Virus record (IMG/VR): IMGVR_UViG_3300003894_000027
Span: 1 to 24,001 of that record
Source of the DNA: a virus
Reading direction: 5' to 3' (one strand)
DNA: 24,001 nucleotides
The translations under genes were made by a program, and so were the position numbers. Numbering within the stretch: the first letter of the stretch is position 1; each line of letters opens with the position of its first letter. Under the pieces are notes generated by a model, which was not told the DNA's origin, made no database searches, and saw only the letters and a list, made by a program, of their open reading frames with translations. Shown here piece after piece: positions 11,348-18,410 of the stretch.

Positions 11348-12149
11348 ACTCGCTGAAAAATTAGGGCTTGAAGAATCTTTGATTTTACAGCATTTTTACT
11401 ACTGGCACAAAAAGAATGAAGGCAACAATAAAAACTTCATTGATGGTCATTATTGGACTTATAATTCAATAGATGGTTTTTCCTCTATCTTCACATATAT
11501 AAGCACTTACAAGATTCGTAATGTTTTAAAAAGGCTCGAGGAAGAAGGTTATGTAATCAAGGGAAATCACAATAAAAAGAAGTACGATAGAACCAGTTGG
11601 TATGCATTAACAGATAAGGCAATTTCTCTTTTCGATACTTCCATTTGTCGAAATCAACAAATGGATTTGTCGAAATCAGCAAATGCATCTGTCGAAATCA
11701 ACAAACCTATACCAGATAGTAATACATATAGTAATACAAATATAAATATATCATTTGATGAATTTTGGAATTTGTATGACAAAAAAGTTAATCGCTCAAA
11801 ATGTGAGAAAAAGTGGAATGCCTTGAGTGATAACGAAAGGGTTGCTGTGATGGGACATCTTCCGAGATATGTTCCATCCACTCCCGATAAACAGTTCAGA
11901 AAGAATCCTATTACCTACTTAAACAATAGAGGTTGGGAAGATGAGGTTCTAAAAACAACAGAACAGTTAATAAAAGAGGAGAATAAAATAGCAGAAGAAA
12001 AGAAAATGACAACTATCATTTGCCCCAATCATTCTGAATATGGATATAAAGTAGAGAAGGGAACTATTAAATTTTGCCCAGTATGTAGAAGAAAAATGGA
12101 AACAAGATTTGAATTAGACTACATGAAATCAATCGGATTAGCACAGTGA
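11322..12149 (+). CDS. replication initiator (lambda O / DnaD-like, with internal iterons)
   Basis: This 275-residue protein starts after a strong SD (AAAAGGAG). Residues 1-105 form a winged-helix domain of the type in phage replication proteins: LEESLILQHFYYWHKKNEGN, then DGHYWTYNSIDG, YKIRNVLKRLEEEGYVIKGN and DRTSWYALTD. A linker (about 106-143) is encoded by three iterons and an AT-rich stretch. A second domain (about 145-210) has FDEFWNLYDKKVNRSKCEKK and NPITYLNNRGWEDE, like partner-binding domains of lambda O or DnaT-like proteins. A C-terminal zinc-ribbon-like part has CPNH at 234-237 and CPVC at 252-255. It should bind the iterons and recruit the host helicase; no helicase gene is visible here. 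Confidence 0.85.
   Translation: MNAHSFPVELAEKLGLEESLILQHFYYWHKKNEGNNKNFIDGHYWTYNSIDGFSSIFTYISTYKIRNVLKRLEEEGYVIKGNHNKKKYDRTSWYALTDKAISLFDTSICRNQQMDLSKSANASVEINKPIPDSNTYSNTNINISFDEFWNLYDKKVNRSKCEKKWNALSDNERVAVMGHLPRYVPSTPDKQFRKNPITYLNNRGWEDEVLKTTEQLIKEENKIAEEKKMTTIICPNHSEYGYKVEKGTIKFCPVCRRKMETRFELDYMKSIGLAQ
11643..11760 (+). repeat. three 22-bp iterons plus AT-rich element: candidate replication origin
   Basis: Three direct repeats at 11643-11664, 11665-11686 and 11687-11708 share (C)GAAATCA(A/G)CAAA. Each is an imperfect palindrome (ATTTGTCGA...TC.ACAAAT). Since 22 is not a multiple of three, each repeat is read in a different frame, so selection must act on the DNA. From 11709 to about 11760 follows AT-rich DNA with a repeated ATAGTAATACA, as expected for a duplex-opening element. 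The layout matches the lambda origin inside gene O. Confidence 0.8.
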
Positions 12150-12562
12150 TGCTTATTAAACACCCAGAAAGAGCAAAGCAAATTATTTCTTTTGAGGGAC
12201 TTGAAAGACATCGCAAGATAATGCCAACCGATATTGATGGATTTATAGATTACAATGGTAGTTCATTTGTTTATATAGAGGCTAAATTAGACAGAACACC
12301 TGTTCAATATGGTCAAAGAATGGCTTTTGAAAATGTTGTAAAATCACATGACATTTCTGGGCATAAATCCTGTGCTGTTATAATTAGACATAATACCAGA
12401 CCAGAGGAAATAATTGTAGCAAAAGACCAGATTGTTGATGAATTTTATTTTAAATATGAGTCCGTTTATGAATGGAGAATGCCGAAAGAGCATAATTATA
12501 ATCTTTTGGATTTTTTAAAATGGTGGGAATTAGAATGTGGCAGAAAAGGTATAGTCTTATAA
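12149..12562 (+). CDS. putative PD-(D/E)XK-type nuclease
   Basis: The ATG at 12149 overlaps the initiator stop (TGATG), giving 137 residues. The core has SFEGLERHRKIMPTDIDGFI (about 14-33) and FVYIEAKLD (about 40-48), then YGQRMAF. Asp28 or Asp30, Glu44 and Lys46 with Gln56 fit the PD-(D/E)XK active site. FEGL...I.PTDIDGF.(E/D)...(V)..E.K is a pattern I recall in phage nucleases. It probably cuts replication or recombination intermediates, and the NinG-like gene follows. A GTG one codon earlier is possible. Confidence 0.72.
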   Translation: MLIKHPERAKQIISFEGLERHRKIMPTDIDGFIDYNGSSFVYIEAKLDRTPVQYGQRMAFENVVKSHDISGHKSCAVIIRHNTRPEEIIVAKDQIVDEFYFKYESVYEWRMPKEHNYNLLDFLKWWELECGRKGIVL

Positions 12563-12942
12563 TGCCGAAGAAAAAACCAAAACGAATGTCTCTGGTCAGA
12601 AAATTGGATAAAATTGTAAGCATTATAATCAGAACAAGAGATAAACATTGTGTGGTCTGTGGAAAAAGGGAATATCTCCAAAACGGACATCTTTTTCCCA
12701 GAGGGAGCTATTCAACGAGATGGGACGTTACACCAAACGGCAATTGCCATACACAATGCAGAGGTTGTAATTTATCTCACAATAGAGACTTTTATCCATA
12801 CTCTAATTGGTATGTTAAAAAGTTCGGTCAAAAAACATATGACAAACTTCACAGAAGATATAAAACGAAAAAAAAGTTTACAGATAAGCAATTGGAGACT
12901 TTATATGAAAAGCTCAAAAAAACAAAAAAAGGAGTTCAATAA
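12562..12942 (+). CDS. ninG: NinG/Rap-like recombination protein
   Basis: The ATG at 12562 overlaps the nuclease stop (TAATG), giving 126 residues. A longer frame starting at 12520 lies within the nuclease gene. Four Cys in two CxxC pairs (Cys30/33 in HCVVCGK and Cys66/69 in QCRGCN) and NGHLFPRG with His43 match the HNH-like zinc core of lambda NinG (Rap), a structure-specific endonuclease for recombination intermediates. The N-terminus is basic and the C-terminus is a Lys-rich helix. It sits between the nuclease and the metallophosphoesterase, so all three may process DNA. The stop overlaps the next ATG as TAATG. Confidence 0.85.
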   Translation: MPKKKPKRMSLVRKLDKIVSIIIRTRDKHCVVCGKREYLQNGHLFPRGSYSTRWDVTPNGNCHTQCRGCNLSHNRDFYPYSNWYVKKFGQKTYDKLHRRYKTKKKFTDKQLETLYEKLKKTKKGVQ

Positions 12943-14165
12943 TGATATTTAATGACGATGGATACATTGTTTCTTGCTCAAGATGTGGCAGTGGAGATTT
13001 GGTTAAGAAATCTAAAGACACAAAAGGTCAGCAAAGATGGCTTTGTAAGGATTGCAATTATAGAAGTTCATATCCTACGATTGCCGAGCCAGACCTTATA
13101 AAAGAGAACGTCAGGATAGCAAAACAAAAACAATCCTTTCAGGATAAAAACAGGATTGAAAGGAAGGCGTTTAGGGAATATGCAAGGATTGAAAACGCCA
13201 TAACAGAGGTGAACAGACACATAAAAGAAATTCTTGATTCTTATAAACTGCACACAAAAATCAAAAAACATAAGCCAAAGAAACAAGATTCCGTTGGGGT
13301 TATTCATCTGTCCGATTTGCACTTTAATGAGCTTGTTGACCTTCCTAATAATAAATATGACTTTGAAATAGCCTCAAAACGCTTAAAAAAGCACGTAGAA
13401 GGCTGTAAATCATATTTTTCGACCCAAGGTATAGGTAAGGTGCTAATCGCACTTACAGGCGATTTAATCAATTCAGACCGCAGACTGGACGAAATGCTAA
13501 ATAATGCGACAAACAGAGCCTCTGCCGTTTTTCTGGCTATTGACATTATGCAACAGGCAGTAATTGACCTTGCCGAAGACTATAATGTTGCAGTTGCCTG
13601 TGTATCTGGAAACGAGGCAAGAACACATAAAGAATACGGATGGTCAGATATTCTTGCTACTGATAACTATGACTTTACAATATTCAATATGCTACGAGCA
13701 TTGTTTATGGGTTCAGATGTTGAGTTCATATCTGGCGACCCGATGGAATTGGTTGTAAACGTAGCTGGTCAAAATCTACTTATGCTACACGGACACGGGG
13801 CAATTACATCAAAGCACGAATCCTCAATCAATCAGATTATGGGAAGATATGCTAATCATGGAGTAGCTGTTGATTATGTGATAAGCGGACACGTCCATAG
13901 TGCGAGAGTTGGAGATACTTATTCAAGAAGTTCTTCAATGGTTGGTGCTAATGATTACTCTGAAAAAGCTCTAAATCTGTCTGGAAGAGCCTCGCAAAAT
14001 TGTTATATCTTTTATACCAATGGAAACAGGGATGGTATAAAGATAGATTTACAGAATGTTGACGATATTGAAGGATACGATATTGATAAGAGCGTTGAGG
14101 CTTACAATCCTAAATCAAGCGGTAAATTAAGACCAAGGACAACAATTTTTGAAGTCAAGGTGTAA
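12942..14165 (+). CDS. metallophosphoesterase with N-terminal zinc ribbon
   Basis: This 407-residue protein has a strong SD (AAAAAAAGGAG). A zinc ribbon at 12-38 (CSRCGSGD, then WLCKDCNYR; Cys12, 15, 35, 38) resembles transposase or DNA-binding ribbons. A helical linker (about 55-105) follows. The calcineurin-like catalytic domain has SDLHF (Asp125, His127), GDLINS (Asp174), GNEAR (Asn224), LHGHG (about 282-286) and SGHVHSARVGD (His317, His319). The usual GNH is here GNE, a variation I think is seen in other phage members. The family hydrolyses phosphodiesters, with SbcD/Mre11 nucleases among its members. Its place after two nuclease-type genes suggests DNA processing. No SbcC partner is seen. 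Confidence 0.82.
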   Translation: MIFNDDGYIVSCSRCGSGDLVKKSKDTKGQQRWLCKDCNYRSSYPTIAEPDLIKENVRIAKQKQSFQDKNRIERKAFREYARIENAITEVNRHIKEILDSYKLHTKIKKHKPKKQDSVGVIHLSDLHFNELVDLPNNKYDFEIASKRLKKHVEGCKSYFSTQGIGKVLIALTGDLINSDRRLDEMLNNATNRASAVFLAIDIMQQAVIDLAEDYNVAVACVSGNEARTHKEYGWSDILATDNYDFTIFNMLRALFMGSDVEFISGDPMELVVNVAGQNLLMLHGHGAITSKHESSINQIMGRYANHGVAVDYVISGHVHSARVGDTYSRSSSMVGANDYSEKALNLSGRASQNCYIFYTNGNRDGIKIDLQNVDDIEGYDIDKSVEAYNPKSSGKLRPRTTIFEVKV

Positions 14166-14167
14166 AA

Positions 14168-14323
14168 TTGAAAAAAGAAGAAGAGGCAAAGATTCTTTTG
14201 GTCCTTAATGAAACAGAATACTATGTTATTATGGATGCGTTAAGACAAAAAAATACACTACAGGCTGGAAAAATATTAAAAGATATTTCAGAACTTAAAA
14301 AAAGAGAGGTAAATTCAAAATAA
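14168..14323 (+). CDS. 51-residue small protein with a TTG start
   Basis: The TTG at 14168 has AAGGTG about 6 bases upstream, and the frame runs directly from the metallophosphoesterase stop. The protein is acidic at first (LKKEEEAKILLVLNETEYYV) and then helical (IMDALRQKNTLQAGKILKDI). It resembles small helical phage proteins but has no recognised function. The only evidence for expression is the SD, the spacing and the good helical pattern. The next element, a folded segment, starts 5 bases after the stop. Confidence 0.6.
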   Translation: MKKEEEAKILLVLNETEYYVIMDALRQKNTLQAGKILKDISELKKREVNSK

Positions 14324-14327
14324 TCTT

Positions 14328-14382
14328 GGGTGGGGCAGTTTTATCCTTTCGGCTCTCCGAAAACCTCCTTTCTGTCCCATCC
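14328..14382 (+). ncRNA. candidate structured leader or small RNA
   Basis: GGGTGGGGCAG (14328-14338) pairs with CTGTCCCATCC (14372-14382) over 11 bp with two G-U pairs in RNA. Inside is a perfect 6-bp hairpin, TTTCGG-CTCT-CCGAAA (14347-14362). It fills the gap before the OB-like gene. The SD (AGGAG) is just outside the stem. No T-run follows, so it is not a standard terminator. Confidence 0.5.
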
Positions 14383-14398
14383 ATAATTAGGAGATAAT

Positions 14399-14602
14399 AT
14401 GGATACAACATATAAACATAAAACAAATAGCGGTTCAGCTTTTCTTAATGATAAGGAAGGGAACGAAAGAAGACCAGACTATAAAGGCTCTGCTGACATA
14501 GGCGGTGAGGATTATTATATCGCTATGTGGAAAAGGGAAACGAAGGACGGAAAAGAATACTTCTACGTCTCCCTTGAAAAGAAAGGCGAAGCTCCCTTTT
14601 AA
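14399..14602 (+). CDS. small OB-fold-like protein, possibly single-strand DNA binding
   Basis: This 67-residue protein starts after SD AGGAGATA. The pattern SGSAFLNDKEGNERRPDYKG, then IGGEDYYIAMWKRETKDGKE and YFYVSLEKK, matches small phage proteins of the form (G).LF.N.....PDY.G...(I)..Y.I..W.K..K.G..YL.L, which I associate with DUF736-like OB folds. Such domains often bind single-stranded DNA or RNA. With a putative annealing protein and a replication initiator nearby, a single-strand binding role is reasonable but unproved. The short length leaves little beyond a single barrel. Confidence 0.65.
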   Translation: MDTTYKHKTNSGSAFLNDKEGNERRPDYKGSADIGGEDYYIAMWKRETKDGKEYFYVSLEKKGEAPF

Positions 14603-14808
14603 TGACAAAAAAAGAGGTCATTGATTGCTTTTTGCAAATGAAAGACGCTCTAAATTTCTATGCTAATAGAGATAATTATAATGCAGATGTAGAAGAAGAC
14701 ATCTCGCTTATTAGATTTGATGAAGGAAAGAAAGCAAGACGAGTTATTAGAAAGTGCCAACAGGTTTCAAAGAGAATTTTACAACCAGAATCCAAGTTGC
14801 GAAAATAG
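14602..14808 (+). CDS. 68-residue small phage protein
   Basis: The ATG overlaps the previous stop (TAATG). Residues MTKKEVIDCFLQMKDALNFY then ANRDNYN and FDEGKKARRVIRKC fit a pattern I recall in many small phage proteins: A...L.FYAD..NY........D.G..AR.AL. It is helical and has no known function. Its last 89 bases overlap the next gene in a different frame, so one of the two may start later than it appears. Confidence 0.62.
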   Translation: MTKKEVIDCFLQMKDALNFYANRDNYNADVEEDISLIRFDEGKKARRVIRKCQQVSKRILQPESKLRK

Positions 14809-15061
14809 CATATCTTGGGTTATTAAAGAATTAGGAAACCAAAGACACGCCACGGAAGACCCGTATATGTTCGATGACGAAAGTGCGGACAATGATATAA
14901 AGTATTGTCCAGTATGCGATTATTGCTGGGAGAAGCCGAGGTCTGGAAAATCAAGGAGAACTCTAATCACTTATAGGAATTTCCCAAGATTTGGTAAAAA
15001 GAAAATGCGTTGTCCGCATTGCCGTGGAGAGCTTAATTTAGACTTCCTGTGTAAATTCTAA
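14720..15061 (+). CDS. zinc-ribbon protein at the end of the early operon
   Basis: From the ATG at 14720 this is 113 residues. The start has no SD and overlaps the previous gene by 89 bases; a later ATG before FDDESADND has GGAAG upstream and is an alternative. The core is DIKYCPVCDYCWEKP, then ITYRNFPRFGKKKMRCPHCRGE: two CxxC pairs flank a basic aromatic linker. C..C..(V)WE...Y..FP..GK....C..C recurs in small phage zinc-ribbon proteins, possibly transcription or replication factors. The gene overlaps the end of the convergent tail operon by 4 bases, and there is no terminator in between. Confidence 0.68.
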   Translation: MKERKQDELLESANRFQREFYNQNPSCENSISWVIKELGNQRHATEDPYMFDDESADNDIKYCPVCDYCWEKPRSGKSRRTLITYRNFPRFGKKKMRCPHCRGELNLDFLCKF

Positions 15062-16077
15062 AATTCTTCTTCAATCTTCATTGACACATCAAACACGTCA
15101 GGTGCAACTTGAGTCATATCGAGAGAGTCCTGTGCAAATCTTGCGAATATATGCTCTGACTCTGCATTACTTCCTTCGGAATCTTTATCTATTGAGAATA
15201 TAAATGGAATATGAGAACCAGCAGTTTTATTCCAAATATCTTCCAAGACAGAATCATCGTCAGTATTGTATTTATGATATTCTGTTGGCATAACATCTGT
15301 TGAATTTAAATAACTGAAATTCAAGTCATATATAATCCTACCTCCGAAGAACCTGTCTTTCATAGCTGTTGTTACAAAAGGACTCATTAACGTAGAATCA
15401 CCGCTTCTTCCAAAACTCGTTGCTGTAGAATATCTCTGACCGCCCAGAGACTCCTGAATCTTGTTTTTATCAAATGCAATTGACCTCTTAACGCTTAAAT
15501 CTGGTGCGTGTGGCATATCGTAATATTCCCCTACAAGAATACAGCCAATTTCCAATTTTGTTGAACCATCAAAAGAAGAAGCACCCTCAAACTGAATCCC
15601 CCAATATCTCGCAGGGTTTTCAGTGAACCTTACAATTGTCGAGCCATCAGATGCTGGTGTAATAAATTGGTTCGAACCACTTATTGCATCAGCGTTAACA
15701 ACCTCCGTTGGGGTTACAGCCGTTGCACCAGACATATCTGCCGCAGTTATGTCTGATGTAGATGTTGCGATTCTGAACTTTCCATTTGCACTGTCCAGAT
15801 TATGATTCAAGATTGCAACAAAACTTTTTTTATAATCACTTTTTAAGTCCAGACTGACAAGAACGTGGTCATTCCCAGAGTCAACAGTCGTATCAAATGA
15901 TACTGCATTCAGTGGTTTCATATCAAATAATTCAACCTCTGAATAACCAGCTTCGGGTGCAATTAAATTAGTCCCTGTCCGCACATCAAAATTTCCATCT
16001 TGAGTAGTGCCTCTTGATAAAAAATAGTTTGTGTAATCAACATAGAACCTCGGTGTTCTAATATTCATATTCGCCAT
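15058..16077 (-). CDS. distal tail / baseplate-type structural protein
   Basis: This 339-residue protein is the last gene of the tail operon. Early residues TPRFYVDYTNYFLSRGTTQD resemble, from memory, the start of structural proteins in uncultured marine siphophages. The middle is rich in Ser, Thr, Asp and Ala with beta-strand character, and has no signal or membrane segment. It ends with an acidic helix (SMKIEEEF). It starts by TAATG overlap with the hub gene stop, so the two are made together. It probably packs on the tail tip, perhaps as a host-contact protein. I see no lysozyme or sugar-binding motif. Confidence 0.6.
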   Translation of the reverse strand: MANMNIRTPRFYVDYTNYFLSRGTTQDGNFDVRTGTNLIAPEAGYSEVELFDMKPLNAVSFDTTVDSGNDHVLVSLDLKSDYKKSFVAILNHNLDSANGKFRIATSTSDITAADMSGATAVTPTEVVNADAISGSNQFITPASDGSTIVRFTENPARYWGIQFEGASSFDGSTKLEIGCILVGEYYDMPHAPDLSVKRSIAFDKNKIQESLGGQRYSTATSFGRSGDSTLMSPFVTTAMKDRFFGGRIIYDLNFSYLNSTDVMPTEYHKYNTDDDSVLEDIWNKTAGSHIPFIFSIDKDSEGSNAESEHIFARFAQDSLDMTQVAPDVFDVSMKIEEEF

Positions 16078-18410
16078 TATGCAATCTCCCTTGCTGTAAT
16101 TTTTAGTTCACCCGCTTTTCTGTGTATATCTGTAATCATAAATTTTATATTAGCCCAACTTGCTGAATTGTAACCATAGGGTGTTTCTGGGTACATATCA
16201 CTAAAATCTATAATACTACCAACATCTAAATTATAATATTTTGGATTTACAATGGTGCATGAAACAATCATTTTAAGGTCGCCAAAAATATTATCATAAT
16301 AACTATAAAAATCATCATTTGGATTGCTCGATGGAGAAGTAGGAATATCATCTTCTGATGCCGTAACACCAACATACGCATCCAGTTTAACTTCTTTTAT
16401 GTTTTCTTTAGACTCAATATTCCATTTTGTTATTGATGTAGTATTAGAAGATGCAACTCTTGTTTCATACTCATTTTTAGCTGGGTGTTTTCTATAAGAA
16501 ATATTCATTTTGGTTAGTAATTCAGAAAAAGATGAGGGCTTTATGCTGACTTTAGAAATATCGCTTTTAGTTAATGTTTCTGATACTGTGACGGAATCAC
16601 CAATATGAATATATTGAGGTGAGCCATCTGCTTTATATCGGAAAATAAAGCCGCCTTCATATTGTAATTGTTCTAATGCTTTTTTTAATTCTGTTTCTTC
16701 GTGTTTCCAATACCTAATTCTCCAATCTTTGGAAGCATTTAATGCTGTCCATCCATCTATATCATCATCTAAATCAGTTGGGTCTAACCCAGCAATGCGA
16801 TTCAGTAAATCTAAATGTGCTTCATGTATTTCTGTAATTGCATTCCCATTATAAGCGGTGTCTGTAACACCATGTGTTAAGCCATCTGCACCTAAATATA
16901 CATATTCGACATCATTTGCTTCTTGTTCAGATGATTGTGGCTCTCTAATATAATCATTGCCAACTTTTATTTGTAAAAACAAATCATAAATTTTTACTGT
17001 ACCTGTGCAACTTGCCGCAGAAATACCAGTTACAATAGCTGTTCCTTGCAGTTGTAATTCGGATGGCAGTTTAAAAGCATTATTCCCAACATCATATATA
17101 GTTGCCCCAGAGGAATGACTTGCTTTAGTCGATAAATACCCACGCTGTACCGCTAAAAGATTAGCACCCGGGTAAGCAACTATAACCCTCATAAATTCAT
17201 CATCTATTTTAATAATATCTTCACGATTAAAAGGTGATTCATCTGATACGGGTACAAAAACATCAGTTGAATTAATAGCAGAGGTAGTGTTTTCACTGGA
17301 ATCAGATAAATCTTGGTATCCGCTTGTTAAATCAAATTCACTATAACCAGTTGTAATACTTGAACCAGATGTTGATGTTGTCCCAGTCGTAGTACGAGAA
17401 ATAATTGCACTTGCATCACTAAAGGTTGATTCTCCCAATGCGATTTGATTACTTGTTCCACTTGCTGCTGTAACGTTGACTTGTCCATTGACATGAAGTT
17501 TAAATTCCCTTAAAACGCCTTGTACTCTTGGCATATTGACCACAAAGACTTTTCTATCTGTATCTACACCAGTCCCTGAAATTTCAGCATCTACAGAAGC
17601 AATAGAAAATGTCAAAAGATTGCCGTCTATACCTTGAGCAGTGCTGGTAAATTCAGTAGTATCGGCAACAGTGGATGGTCTAATTAAAAATGTACCTTTA
17701 ATCAATTCAATATTTACTGGAGAAGCATCAGTGCCGTCAAATGTAGCAGTAGCAACAGCATCATCACCCATGATTATGAATATATCATTATTCCTATCAT
17801 AAAAATGTGGAGACGCACCAGACGTATAATTTTTAGGCGTAATGAAGTATAGAGTATCATCAGATGCTTTTGATTTTTGAATAGGGAATAATTTTTTACC
17901 TGTTTGAAAAGTATCTTCAGTATGTGCTGTATAGTCACCATAGACGATTGGGATATTTATATTACTGGTAGATTTTGTATTCGGAAATGAAAGAAAATCC
18001 CAAGGTCGATAAGAAGTGAGAGAGAGCGTAATTTTATTTCCATCTGATGATATATCTGTTAATCGAAATGAACCAATTTGTTGTTTAGAACCTGCCCCAA
18101 CTATCGAGTAAACAGAAACTGTATGATTCATATAATTATTTGAGCCTCCAAATAATTCTTTGGATACAGGTGAACCTTGATAATCAAAGTCAGGAATAGT
18201 AACAGAAATATTAGATGATTTAGAGGTAGATTGTGCGAGGTCTATAGACTCTCTTATAGATGGAGTGTTTAAAATTACGCCTCGATAAAAATTACCTGAA
18301 TCAGTGACATCGGACAGGGCAAATCTTAAATAGCCAGAGTTATCATTAGCGAAATCAAAAAGCCAATTCTCTGTTATATTGCTTTGTTTTATTTCATTAC
18401 CAAATGCCAT
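16077..18410 (-). CDS. tail hub / tip protein
   Basis: This 777-residue protein follows the tape measure, where siphophages place the distal tail and tail-associated lysin or hub proteins. The first part (about 1-150) is beta-rich and reads GVILNTPSIRESIDLAQSTS and LTSYRPWDFL. A middle section (about 385-440) has IIKIDDEFMRV and LLAVQRGYLSTKASHSSGAT, a pattern common in tail proteins (I.ID.E.M.V...V.RG...T.A..H..G). The C-terminal part (about 565-777) has LEQLQYEGGFIFRYKADGSP and YYNLDVGSIIDF, which I recall from marine phage hub proteins. No peptidase motif is visible. It overlaps the tape-measure stop as TAATG. Confidence 0.72.
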   Translation of the reverse strand: MAFGNEIKQSNITENWLFDFANDNSGYLRFALSDVTDSGNFYRGVILNTPSIRESIDLAQSTSKSSNISVTIPDFDYQGSPVSKELFGGSNNYMNHTVSVYSIVGAGSKQQIGSFRLTDISSDGNKITLSLTSYRPWDFLSFPNTKSTSNINIPIVYGDYTAHTEDTFQTGKKLFPIQKSKASDDTLYFITPKNYTSGASPHFYDRNNDIFIIMGDDAVATATFDGTDASPVNIELIKGTFLIRPSTVADTTEFTSTAQGIDGNLLTFSIASVDAEISGTGVDTDRKVFVVNMPRVQGVLREFKLHVNGQVNVTAASGTSNQIALGESTFSDASAIISRTTTGTTSTSGSSITTGYSEFDLTSGYQDLSDSSENTTSAINSTDVFVPVSDESPFNREDIIKIDDEFMRVIVAYPGANLLAVQRGYLSTKASHSSGATIYDVGNNAFKLPSELQLQGTAIVTGISAASCTGTVKIYDLFLQIKVGNDYIREPQSSEQEANDVEYVYLGADGLTHGVTDTAYNGNAITEIHEAHLDLLNRIAGLDPTDLDDDIDGWTALNASKDWRIRYWKHEETELKKALEQLQYEGGFIFRYKADGSPQYIHIGDSVTVSETLTKSDISKVSIKPSSFSELLTKMNISYRKHPAKNEYETRVASSNTTSITKWNIESKENIKEVKLDAYVGVTASEDDIPTSPSSNPNDDFYSYYDNIFGDLKMIVSCTIVNPKYYNLDVGSIIDFSDMYPETPYGYNSASWANIKFMITDIHRKAGELKITAREIA

